From the NCBI GenBank assembly GCA_032690845.1, contig CM064423.1, positions 30,154,044-30,218,043 on the forward strand: 64,000 bases of DNA, given 5' to 3'. The DNA comes from Eleusine coracana subsp. coracana (taxonomy: Eukaryota; Streptophyta; Magnoliopsida; Poales; Poaceae). The position numbers and the translations under genes were made by a program. Positions within the stretch are counted from its first letter, which is position 1. Every line of letters begins with the position of its first letter. Below the pieces are notes generated by a model. That model was not told the origin of the DNA and did not search any database. It was given only the letters and a program-made list of their open reading frames with translations. Below are positions 34,928-44,787 of this stretch, in pieces.

Positions 34928-36537
34928 TGTTGACGGTCGTTAAATACCAATTCCGACCATCAATATACCTATAAAAGTAGGAAGACTTATAATATCATAC
35001 TTGCATGTTAGTTAGGAATAATAAGATTCCACTTGTCCTTGGAGAAATATGTGCATGCAGGGATTTGATTCAATATATGTGGAGAAATAGAGCACAATCT
35101 AAGGAAACACAGGTCGAGCCAATGTGACGGTGCTAACTGGACCTCCCTCGGATTACATACATGGCTACATGAGATTCCTCTGAGAAACACCGAGTCAAAA
35201 CAGAAGAGGACCCACCTATCAGCCACCCTGAGGAAGCACACCCTGAGAGGGCCCACTCCTAGGTCGGCCGACCTAGGGGCTTGGTCAGCCGACCAGGTCT
35301 TGAGCCCATTTAGGGTGGGCTTCCACATGTCGACTCCTGAGCTCTTTAGAAGGTCGGTTCATGGCAGTTTCATGGCGGTTACTCCTCAATACCGACTTAT
35401 CCCCCCTATAAATATAAGGGGAGAGCTCCACTCCAACACACACACTAAAGAGCTAGTCATTTCCCTCTATCACTTAGTAATTTCCTAATCCTAGTGGAGT
35501 TTAGTGTAGGAGGAGCCTTGCTCAAGTCTCCAAGTCATAGGAGTATTGGTATGGCTCTTGTATATTTACCTTTATTCTTTTATATTATTATTATGACTTT
35601 ATTCTATTGAAGTAATATAGTTCTTCCTTATGGTTATGCTTATGATTTGTGTTCCTTATTTGGTTATATATTATATTCATGTCATAGGACTTTATACTTT
35701 CATGATGATATAGACTTGCTATCTTATTGTCATGATTGTCATATACCTTGACTATAGTCTAAATGTTATAATGCTAGTTGTACTTTAGTCTAGTTATGAT
35801 GATTCAACATGGGTTTGATATCTTATTAGAATTGCAATTGCTTAGCTCATTACTTGTTAATCCGTAGGGCTAGAGTTATGAATGTTTTAGTATTTGTTAA
35901 TCTGAATGGTGATTCTAGTGTTTTATCAATGCTAGCATTCTACTTAAATGTGTATGTGCGGTGCATAGACGGCTAGGTAGTATTGATCACATCGTAATCC
36001 GTAGGCAGTAGGTAGTGACAGCCCTATCTGTCCATTGTACTCCTCCACGTTCGGTTACAACGTGTCCAATACGGAGTTGCCTTGTGTATCTCGGGCATGA
36101 ATCCGTACACGAAGTGTTGAATGCATTAGACTATGACTAGTATAACCTTCCATATAATTGTTTGACTAAGTAACTATATAGGTAGACTAACATTAGAGAT
36201 ACATCTTTGCTTGCCTAACTAAAACTTTCTAGTGACTTAGGATCTTTATTTATCTTTAGGAATGATTGCTCTGTGTGTCACACTACCCCTATCCTTATTA
36301 TATACTTACCCTTGTATCTCTAAAAACTCATACCAATCTTTATGACTATATTACTATTAACAATCATATATTTATGCTATAGCCTTCCTTTGGTAGAACT
36401 ATAAATGACAAGCTATTGCAGTAATCCAATTGTGAAATGCTACAATGGTATTATCCATGCTCTTGCGGATCTTACTATATTGACACTGAAGTGCCTCTTT
36501 ATAATTATGACTGGTATGACGTTAAGTGCTACAAGCA
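34928..36537 (+). repeat. LTR shared by two Athila-like family II units
   Basis: About 1.6 kb, TGTTGACGGTCG to TGCTACAAGCA. It is preceded by the polypurine tract of the left unit and followed by a primer-site motif (TGGCGCCTAGCCAGGGATG, 36542-36560) of the right unit, so it works as 3' LTR of one and 5' LTR of the other. It includes a 20 bp perfect palindrome at 35258-35277. Confidence 0.8.
35407..35414 (+). promoter_or_regulatory. TATA box of the Athila-like family II LTR
   Basis: CCCCCTATAAATATAAGG, about 480 bp into the LTR and followed by a C-rich initiator-like stretch. It corresponds in layout to the TATAAATA of family I. Confidence 0.55.
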
Positions 36538-36599
36538 TTTCTGGCGCCTAGCCAGGGATGATTATATCGATATAACTTAGTAAACGTTAGCAAATGTCA

Positions 36600-37430
36600 A
36601 CATAGGGGAATGAAATGTTTCTTCTCTGCTGCATGGTTAATAAAATTGAAGTCTCACTTGTCATAGCCATGGTTAAGCAATGGGTCAAAGTTATCAAACA
36701 AGTATAAGATTTTGAATTCACGTCCCTGATCTATCGCCTTGTAGACAATCTTGGTTTACAAGGAAATGCCCACATCAATGATTTAATTTTTGAATGGGCT
36801 GTCCTAGGCGAACAATTCTTTAGATCAGGACATTATCTGAAACAAGGACCCGATGGATCTTTTGTTTATTTCTTTCCCGGTTATGCAAATGAAATCCAGT
36901 TACCTAACCCAGATTTTCATTTGTATAACTGTTATGAACTAACCATTTCTCTAGAGACATGCTTTGTAGCTCGCAGAATAGTGTCTCTGGTCCTATGATC
37001 AGATACAAATCACGGAGAAACACCGAGGCATCCTTCTTGAGGTAGGAGCCATGCACGGGTTCTTGGGAGCATGCCATTCCCCACGGAAGCAGCAGTGTAT
37101 CCTGGCACATCGGTGAATGGCTCGGGGGAGCCTGTGGTAGCTCGAGTTCGAGTGGCTTAGCACCACTGTTCAGCACACATCACTCTCGCAGCGGTTCAAG
37201 GAGGGGCACAGACAACCTCAGCAGACAAATTGATAGTATGTCCATCCAGATTGACCAATTGGACCACACCAGCCACACTGATATCCAGCAGGAGAATGAG
37301 TGGAGGGATGATGTCCAATGACAGCTGTTGAGAATTGAGGATAAAGTCTCTTGGGGTAACACCCAAATGAGCTCTTATTTTCATTCTCATGGCTACTTTG
37401 GTCACAGGCCACGGATGTTCGTGTGAGCTC
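36600..37430 (+). pseudogene. Second ORF remnant of the deletion derivative
   Basis: Matches 32780-33560: FEFTSLIYRLVDNLGL, FVYFFPGYANEIQLPNPDFH, then several stop codons. Only the C-terminal half is present. No coding capacity remains. Confidence 0.7.
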
Positions 37431-38492
37431 AAGCCAGCTTGGGGGGAGTTCCTCCCCCTAATGTGAAGGTAACCTGTATCATTTCCCTTTCCAATCACCA
37501 CATGCATGATAAACTAAAAACATGAAAAATATTTATTCCCTTTCACATGCATGATAAATAGAAAAACTAAAAATATATAATAATATTTAATAAATTCATG
37601 CGCGGTATTGTCGGGGATAATAACCGGAGGTGCTACATGGCACCACTTAGAGACCTGTCAATGCCTGAGATAAACTGGTCCGTCGAAGCACTGCCGAGGT
37701 AGGATCAGCGTGCCCCCCATGAAGGGGATCTTCGTACTGACCGAGTCTTGAGAGTGAAGACCGCACTACCCCCGGTCCGCTCGACCCTCTAGGGGGTCAA
37801 AAGTCGGCTGTGCCCCACTCGACCCACCAAGGGTCGAGAGCCAGTTGCGTCTCGCTCGACCCCTCGGGGGGTCGAGACGGCGCCCACCCATCCGTTGGGG
37901 CCCGGACGCACCTCACCTCACCCAGTTCTGACCAACCCGCCATTCGCTCTGCACAAAACTCCCCAGGGATAAGGATGACCAGTTCGTCTCTGTTAGGAAT
38001 AGTACAACGCAAGCGGAGACAGGACCAATGAATAGGCTCTGCCCCTGCCAACTCTCAGTGAGCGGGACCCATCCCTCCGATAGGACGGCGTGACAAGCCA
38101 TTATCCTTGAAGAGTAGGAGCTCTATTGCCCTGACAAGATGGGATAGATCCGCACTCTAGGGAGGTCCGGACAAGCACAACACGACGTCTCGACCCCTGA
38201 TGAGGGGCGGCAGTCAACAACCGCCAACCACCCCAACTTGGATGCCGTACTAAGCATCCTTCCACAGTATCAAGAGGCGAAATACCTATGAACACCTGAT
38301 CCTCTCATCATTGCCCGTGACCACTGACGAAGGCAGGCACGGCAAGGCACCCCACGCCGTTTTGACCTGATGACACCCTCAACAGTGTCTAAGCAGGGCG
38401 ACCTGATGGACAGGCGGATCGGACTTCTACTGAGTGGTCCCATGCTGTCCATAATACGTTACCCCCGTTTAGCAGGACACGCCTTCTACAGG

Positions 38493-39305
38493 CGATGAGT
38501 ACATCACACTCACGGATACACACAACACTCCTCCAACTAAGATGAAAGTGCACGTGCATCACCTGAATTTACAGGTGAGATCGTTTCTAATGTTTTTATT
38601 ATGTGGTTTTGAGAATAGATTGCTATCTAATGAATTAATTGTTGTTAGAAACCATGGAGATAATGATGAGATAGCTGGGAAGGTGATTGGAGACGTGATG
38701 GGCCAGCAAGGACGTCCAAGTCATGGTGGAGGCCAAATCAAAACCGACTTCGAGTTTGTTTTGGAGCACAGGACCAGTCTGCACTAAAACGGAAGCCCAG
38801 GACGCATACGGAATCGGATTTGGACGTTCTATATATGCCTGGAAAGACAACGAAAAGATCTTTCCAACCCAACCAGTCCCATGTCAAAAGGCATCCCAAG
38901 CAGTCGGCAATCACCAAAACAAATAGACATCCAGAATCTGTCCTAGTGCTGCGACACCGTAATCGGTCTTTGGGCCATGTATCGAGTTGAGCCCACTTAG
39001 GGCTGCGTCCAGGGGGTCTTACACGACCCTAGGGTCCTCATATACAGCCGTCGCCTCTTCATTAGGGTTTGGGTTTTACTTAGATTATTCTGTTCATAAC
39101 AGTTTTGCCGTCATATTGGTTTGTGAGATTCCAACTTGTGAGATCCATCATATACTTGCAAATTTGGTTGTATTCTTCTTTGTTCTTTCTTGTATTCTTG
39201 ATTTGCAGGCAAGGATAAGCCTTCTCGGCGAGGTCAATCCTTCTTGGACGGTTGATAACCATAGGAGACGTTGTGCTGCGATTACGGGGTTTAGAACGTG
39301 TCGTT
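38493..39305 (+). repeat. 5' LTR of the left non-autonomous CRM-type element, 3' end deleted
   Basis: Aligns with 41086-41987 until GAACGTGTCGTT, then jumps to leader sequence AGCTTGGGACTATTATT (compare 50006). About 90 bp of LTR, the primer site and ~570 bp of leader are missing. Confidence 0.85.
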
Positions 39306-39586
39306 AGCTTGGGACTATTATTTAGTTTTGCAATTTCTGAATCAAAATTTTGCTAATCCTTGCTACTACAATTTGCCTTCCAAGATCCATATATATCCTT
39401 CCGAATAGGCACAGAACTTTGGACCCTCGTCGGATCACACTCTACAAGGTATCCTCTGTTTTGCTATTAAGAATCTTGTAAGAACTCAGGTAGATGCTGC
39501 CATTTGCTTGTTGAGAGTTTCCACCGTGATCAAACAGTAGTGATAGGATAATATACTCGTGTGTGTTTTCTTGTTTTCTATTAACA

Positions 39587-41350
39587 ATGACAGGTTACAA
39601 CACTGATGGTGATGAGTCGACGGTGTCAAATCAGGTTGATACAAGTGTTGTAGCACAACGAGTGCTTAGTTCTCAAATAGAGAAGGTAGAGCAAAATCAA
39701 ATGAACAACTTGTTTCAGACTCACTTTATTGTGAAGGATCGACGTTGTCGTGTCATCATTGATGGAGGGAGTAGCCACAACATCGCAAGCATGGAATTGG
39801 TCGAGAAGCTCGGCTTGACCACACAGCCACACCGATGTCCATACTACATCCAATGGGTAAATTCTTGTGGTAAGATAAAAGTAGATAAAATTGCACCCAT
39901 TAAATTTTTTATTGGTTCTTATAAGGATAGTGCAGAATTTGATATAGTACCTATGCAAGCATGTCATTTGTTATTTGGTAAACCTTGGATTTGTACAAAT
40001 AATATTTTGCATAATACCGTTACTAATAGCTACTCATTTAAATACAATGGTAGAAGGGTTACTCTTACACCAATGACCGCTGCTGAAATTTTAGAAGAGG
40101 ATCAACAACGATTTGAGAGAAGAAAGAATGAACCGTTTAGGATAGAATGAGCTGTTTCAAATGTCGCAACACTTTCATCAAAATCTGAATTGCTAGAGGA
40201 TGAAAATATTTCTTTGCCTCTTGTTACAACTAATACTTTTCAGCATATACACAAAGAAGATGATAGTGGGAACGATAAAGAACAGGTTGTTGCTTCAGGT
40301 AAGAGCTTTTTTGATGTGATGGATTGTTCCAATAGTCTTCCTATATCGGAACCTTATGATCATGTTTCTTTGTCATAAGTTGATTTACCTAGTGGTCCGT
40401 GTGATAAAGAGGAGTTGTGTGTCAATGCTTTATTTATACCTTTGCCACAACAAATGAATGAGCTTGATGCTTTTGCTTATGATTCACCCACTAGTGCTGA
40501 AATTAAAAGTTTGATTTTAGTTACATGTCAAAAGGATGAGCAGAAATTATTGTCTTCTCTAGATACTTTAGGTTATATTGAATTTAATGTTCTTTGTAAT
40601 CTAAGTACTTTGGAGAAGCAAATCTTTTCTCAAACTGAATTGCCTTTACTAACAAGAAATAATTTTTATGCTATAGGAAACTATGATCATAGAGGTGTAT
40701 TTATGGTGCACAAAGTTTATATTTGCTCAAACATGAATCCTCCTTGTGTTATAGAAACAAATGATGAATTAGAAAACTGCAATAACAATTACCATGTCAT
40801 GTCATGTTTTTCTAGTGTTTTTAAGATCACATATTTTCCATCTTGGCATAAGAGTGAGAATGACGTTCATATTGCTGAGCAAGTTTTCAAAGAGGTCATT
40901 AATTTGCATGGCATGCCTTCTATTGTGGTTTCACATTGTGATGATAATTTTCATAACACATATAAACACGAGGTGCATCCCAAGTTTGGGAATAGTTCTA
41001 TATTTTATATTTCAGATTTGAGACCAATATTGGGAGAAAGAGAGAAGATCAAGTCGAGGACGAATCTAATTCAAAAGGGGCAGAATGATGAGTACATCAC
41101 ACTCACGGATACATATAACACTCCTCCAACTAAGATGAAAGTTCATGTGCATCACCTGAATTTACAGGTGAGATCGTTTCTAATGTTTTTATTATGTGGT
41201 TTTGAGAATAGATTGCTACCTAATGAATTAATTGCTGTTAGAAACCATGGAGATGATGATGAGATAGCTGGAGAGGTGATTGGAGACGTGATGGGCCAGC
41301 AAGGACGTCCAAGCCAAGGTGGAGGTCCAATCAAAACCGACTTCGAGTCT
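39587..41350 (+). pseudogene. Protease-like / integrase-scrap ORF, broken copy
   Basis: Same gene as 50293-51900. It starts MTGYNTDGDESTVSNQVDTS at 39587 and carries VIIDGGSSHNIASMELVEKL and FDIVPMQACHLLFGKPW (protease region). A stop at about 40148 and another at about 40376 split it. A third part (40415-41359) ends with VINLHGMPSIVVSHCDDNF and SDLRPILGERE, recognisable as integrase core and C-terminal remnants, then an LTR-encoded tail. Two nonsense codons make it a pseudogene, although its frame is otherwise preserved. Confidence 0.82.
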
Positions 41351-41987
41351 GTTTCATAGCTCAGGACCAGTCTGCACGAATACGGACGCCCAGGACGCAT
41401 ACGGACTCGGATTTAGACGTTCGATATATGCCTGGAAAGATAACAAAAAGGCCTTTCCAACCCAGCCAGTCCCATGTCAAAATTCGTCCCGAGCAGTCGG
41501 CAATCGCCGAAACAAATTAACTTCCAGATTCTATTCTGGTGCTACGACACCGTAATCGGTCTTTGGGCCATGTATCGAGTTGAGCCCACTTAGGGCTGGG
41601 TCCAGGGGGTCTTGCATGACCCTAGGGTCCTCATATACAGCCGCTGCCTCTTCATTAGGGTTTGGGTTTTGCTTAGATCAATTCTGTTCATAAACAGTGT
41701 TGCCGTTCATCGATTTGTGAGACCCCAACTTCATGAGTTTAATCATACATCTGCAATTGTGTTGCATTCTTTGTTGTTCTTCCTTGTGTTCTTGATTCGC
41801 AGGTAGGGATTAGCCTTCTTAGCGAGGTCAATCGTTCTTGGACGGTTGATAACCAGAGGAGACGTTGTGCTGCGATTGCGAGGTTCTGAACGTGTTGTTT
41901 AGAAGCCGGATAGATTTGTGTTTTGCCTCCGTTCAAATCAAGATTTATCAGAACCTTTCGGAAGATCGGAAACCCTTGTTCACATCA
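41086..41987 (+). repeat. 3' LTR of the left non-autonomous CRM-type element
   Basis: 902 bp from TGATGAGTACATCACACTC to TTCACATCA, preceded by the purine-rich CAAAAGGGGCAGAA. It is followed by the ACAGG target copy. Confidence 0.9.
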
Positions 41988-42161
41988 ACAGGAACAAGGG
42001 GGTTCGACTCATCGGTGGAATACGGGGCCACGCCTCTGTATAGCGCTGACTGATGCAAATATCGAGACGGTAGGACCTGCACGAGTTGAAGACCTGGCCA
42101 CCAACCGGAGTCCACGCCACCTTCCGCACATTCTCCTCAACTCCTTGTATAGACATTAGTC

Positions 42162-42195
<34 letters not shown>
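42162..42195. repeat. CT microsatellite
   Basis: About fifteen CT units in the 5' LTR of the Tat-like element. The 3' LTR has a shorter run at 44100-44116. Confidence 0.95.
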
Positions 42196-42197
<2 letters not shown>

Positions 42198-42498
42198 TTA
42201 CGTGGGCAAACCCCTTGAGATATAAAAGGGAGGCCTTGTTCATTTTCTAGAGAGAGAGGCATAGGAAACACGGACTGGCTCACGGATTCGCAAAAGACCT
42301 GAGACTAGGAGACTCCTCCTCTCTCACCATTGTTGTACTCCTCCTCTGGTGCAAGTAACACGAGCATACCCATTAACTAGACATAGCGAACTCCCCCGGA
42401 CCAGTATAATCCCCGTGTCCTATTGGGTTGCCATCATCGAACTTGGAACACGCATCCCTTAGAACAAATTCTACTAGCCGGTGATCTAAACACCGACA

Positions 42499-43669
42499 GT
42501 TCATATGACAGGAAGGGGCTCTTTGTGTGTTCCACTCCACAACCTCGTTTCCGTTCGGATGGCAACCTTCTTCGCTTTCAGGGCTCCCGGCACCAGCATG
42601 TTTTTCGTGAGCCAAGAGTTTGTCGCCACAGCAGATCAAAAACTGTTGTGCATCAGCATCCCTACATCCTCACCGCCTCCAGTCCTAGCGCCCGCCATCG
42701 AGGCGTCACATCCTTGGTGGCTGGGGGACTTCGGCCACACGCCACGCTTTGCTGTCACGAGGGACGGGGCGTTAGAACATGTCGACGGGTTGCTCCCTAA
42801 TCCCATCGCGGCGGCCACAGCCATCACCAACGAGGCAATGCGCGAGGTTCGGCTCGAGCCGGCCACGCAAGGTGTCCCGGGCCGCCTCAGCCGTCAACTA
42901 ACTATAGCGACCAGCTATGGTACTGTCTGGAGCGTTATTTGGGCCCCGTGCCCAACAAGGATGATCTTTGGCAAACATCCACGGTCAGCTCCTCAGCGGT
43001 GAGCCCCTCCTTCCGGAATGCCCCCTTGAGATCTCTCTGGAGGACTAACCGTGCCACCTTCGGCCATGGCCTCGGATTCTCCCTGGCACACGATACATCG
43101 GCACCAACCCCGATGAAGAGATGCTCCTGCACCTTGCACGCCAAGAGGGGACAAAAACCTATTATCCTGGCAGCGCTGCGCCTCGCCCTTTGAAGTTATT
43201 GAGATTCGCCCCTTCACGGGAGTCCCTTGAAACAAAGCTCCATGACGGGTCCTATCATAGGCCCCTCAGCCGCACCTGAGGCCACATAGCCTGCCTGGAT
43301 ATCAGAACCCGAGGGGCTCATGGTGGCAGTATCCCCGTGACCGTCCGAAGGACGAGTTAACCAGCTCAAAGCGAATAAAGCCAAAGCGCGAGTTTCTCCA
43401 AACTCGCCCTCTAGCTCAGGGGCTACACGCGATGGGTGCGCTTGCGCGCACCCAGTTCGATGAACGACTTAACCATCGCAAGTCGAAGAAAGCCAAAGCG
43501 CGAGTTTCTCCAAACTTGCCCTCTGGCTCAAGGGCTGCACCTGTCGGGTGCGCTCTCGTGCACCTCTTCGGAAACCGAGCAGCCAAGAAGCAACTTCGTG
43601 TTGCCCACCGGCATCGATGTGAAAATCCCCCGAACGACACTCCGACTCGCTCCGGGGCTTGGGGGCTAC
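42499..43669 (+). other. Internal region of the Tat-like non-autonomous element
   Basis: 1.17 kb, GC-rich, starting with a decayed primer block (GACAGGAAGGGGCTCTTTG at 42508). Open frames occur on both strands (for example 42505-43002 plus) but none has a recognisable domain, and GC-rich DNA opens frames by chance. It ends with 112 bp repeats and the tract GGGGCTTGGGGGCTAC (43654-43669). Confidence 0.65.
43377..43600 (+). repeat. About 112 bp direct repeat, two copies
   Basis: AAAGCCAAAGCGCGAGTTTC occurs near 43378 and 43490, followed in both by TCCAAACT(C/T)GCCCTCT(A/G)GCTCA. Repeats of this kind are common in the 3' spacer of grass Tat elements. The first unit contains the hairpin GGGTGCGC-TTGC-GCGCACCC (about 43434-43453). 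Confidence 0.85.
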
Positions 43670-44410
43670 TGTCGCGGGTAAAAACCGGAGGTGCTATGTG
43701 GCACCATAGTATCAAGGGGTCAAATCCCTCTGAACACCTGCTCCTCTCATCATTGCCCGAGCCCGCTGACGAAGGCGGGCGCGGCAAGGCACCCCACACC
43801 GGTTACACCCGATGACACCCTCAACAGTGGCTAAGCAGGACGACCTGATGTACAGGTGGATCAGACTTCACCTTAGTGGTGCAACGTTGTCAATACTGCA
43901 TCACTCCTATTTAGCGGGACACGCCTTATACAGGAACATCGGGGTTCGACTCATCGGCGGAATACAGGGGCACACCTCTATACAGCGCCGGCTGACATGA
44001 AGATTGAGATGGTGGGACCTGCATGTGTTGAAGATCTCGCCACCAAACGGAGTCCACGCCGCCTTCTGCACATTCTCCTCAACTCCTTGTATAGACATTA
44101 GTCTCTCTCTCTCTCCTGTAACATGGGCCAACCCCTTAAGATATAAAAGGGAGGCCTTCTTCTTTTTCTAGAGAGAGGCATAGGAAACACACAATCACTC
44201 ACGCATTCACAAAAGACTTGAGACTTGGAGACTCCTCTCTCATCATTGTAGTACCCCTCAGGTGCTAGTAACATGAGTAGACCCAAGAACTGGACATAGG
44301 GGACTACCCAAACCAGTATAGTACCCATGTCCTCTTGCACTGCCATCACCGGACTTGGAACACGCATCCCCTAGAACAAATTCTACTAGCCGATGATCTA
44401 AACACCGACA
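43670..44410 (+). repeat. 3' LTR of the Tat-like element
   Basis: 741 bp from TGTCGCGGGTAAAAACC to AACACCGACA, TATA motif at 44142. It lacks the ~619 bp hairpin-bearing segment of the 5' LTR. The breakpoint sits in GCACCATAGTATC. Confidence 0.88.
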
Positions 44411-44787
44411 GGTATGAATGCATAAGGTTTCCTATGTTGAGATGATGAATAGTTGCTCTGTCTTTTATTCCTTTCATATGCCTAGATTACAACTTAGCAT
44501 TCTATTTAGTTTTGGTTTGTTGGCATAATTAAATTGCACCTCAAACACACTAGTGGGTAGCATAAGCATTATCTTTCTAGGTTGTTGGAAGATATGATAT
44601 GGTTAGTTAGGGCTGCTATGATCTTGCTCAAATTGTGAAACTTAACACTCGGAGAATTAATTTGATAAAAATGACAAGTTCCTCAATGATATAAATTCCT
44701 ACCACAGCCATATGTTGTGCTATATTGCAAAACCTTCTACATATGCTACTTGTATTCTCATTGGGCCTTGTCAAAATTGTGTGACCC

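Larger units (their letters stand above)
25968..36537 (+). mobile_element. Athila-like non-autonomous element (family II), split by a CRM-like copy
   Basis: Plus-strand order: truncated 5' LTR (25968 to about 26538), primer-site region, gag (26921-27864), [CRM-like insertion 27865-30290], gag end and protease (30291-31137), spacer, second ORF (32035-33305), spacer, polypurine tract, 3' LTR (34928-36537). No RT, RNase H or integrase lies between protease and second ORF, so it could not move on its own. It differs in sequence from the Athila-like family at the window ends. Its palindromes are GGTCGGCCGACC-based. Confidence 0.82.
38493..41987 (+). mobile_element. Non-autonomous CRM-type element (left copy)
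   Basis: 3,495 bp with target-site duplication ACAGG (38488-38492 and 41988-41992). LTRs are related to the 920 bp CRM-type family (ends TGATGAG... and ...TTCACATCA). The first base is mutated (CGATGAG). The internal region codes for a protease-like domain, a long unassigned part and an integrase scrap, but no gag, RT or RNase H. The primer site is missing. Confidence 0.88.
37609..42498 (+). repeat. 5' LTR of the Tat-like element (interrupted at 38493-41992)
   Basis: LTR parts 37609-38492 and 41993-42498, about 1,390 bp together. It contains about 619 bp (37646-38264) absent from the 741 bp 3' LTR, including three CTCGACCC/GGGTCGAG hairpins at 37780-37876. TATA motif TATAAAAGG at 42221. It ends CACCGACA. 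Confidence 0.85.
37609..44410 (+). mobile_element. Small Tat-like non-autonomous LTR element, split by a CRM-type element
   Basis: Ends TGTCGGGGATAATAACC and AACACCGACA, with target-site duplication GGTAT (37604-37608 and 44411-44415). 5' LTR 37609-42498 (interrupted), internal region 42499-43669, 3' LTR 43670-44410. Without the insertion it is about 3.3 kb. Tat-like from the GGGGGCTAC polypurine tract before TGTCG, the decayed GACAGGAAGGGGCTCTTTG primer block, and the CCAAAGCGCGAGTTTCTCC repeats. It has no gag-pol domains, so any movement relied on another element. Confidence 0.8.
36538..44787 (+). mobile_element. Deletion derivative of Athila-like family II, split by a Tat-like element
   Basis: After the shared LTR comes a primer-site motif (36542), about 40 bp of leader, then a jump straight to the second ORF (36600). 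Gag and protease are gone. The 3' spacer follows (to 37603) and continues beyond the nested element at 44411-44787, matching 33740-34125. It is cut at 44788, where a minus-strand CRM-like fragment begins. No right LTR is present. Confidence 0.78.

Noticed and set aside
42162..42195. CT repeat as a possible regulatory GAGA element
   Set aside because: Length differs strongly between the two LTRs of the same element, as expected of an ordinary microsatellite.
42423..43815. Several open frames on both strands in the Tat-like element
   Set aside because: GC-rich sequence, frames overlap on both strands, no gag-pol motifs. Kept only as a non-coding internal region.
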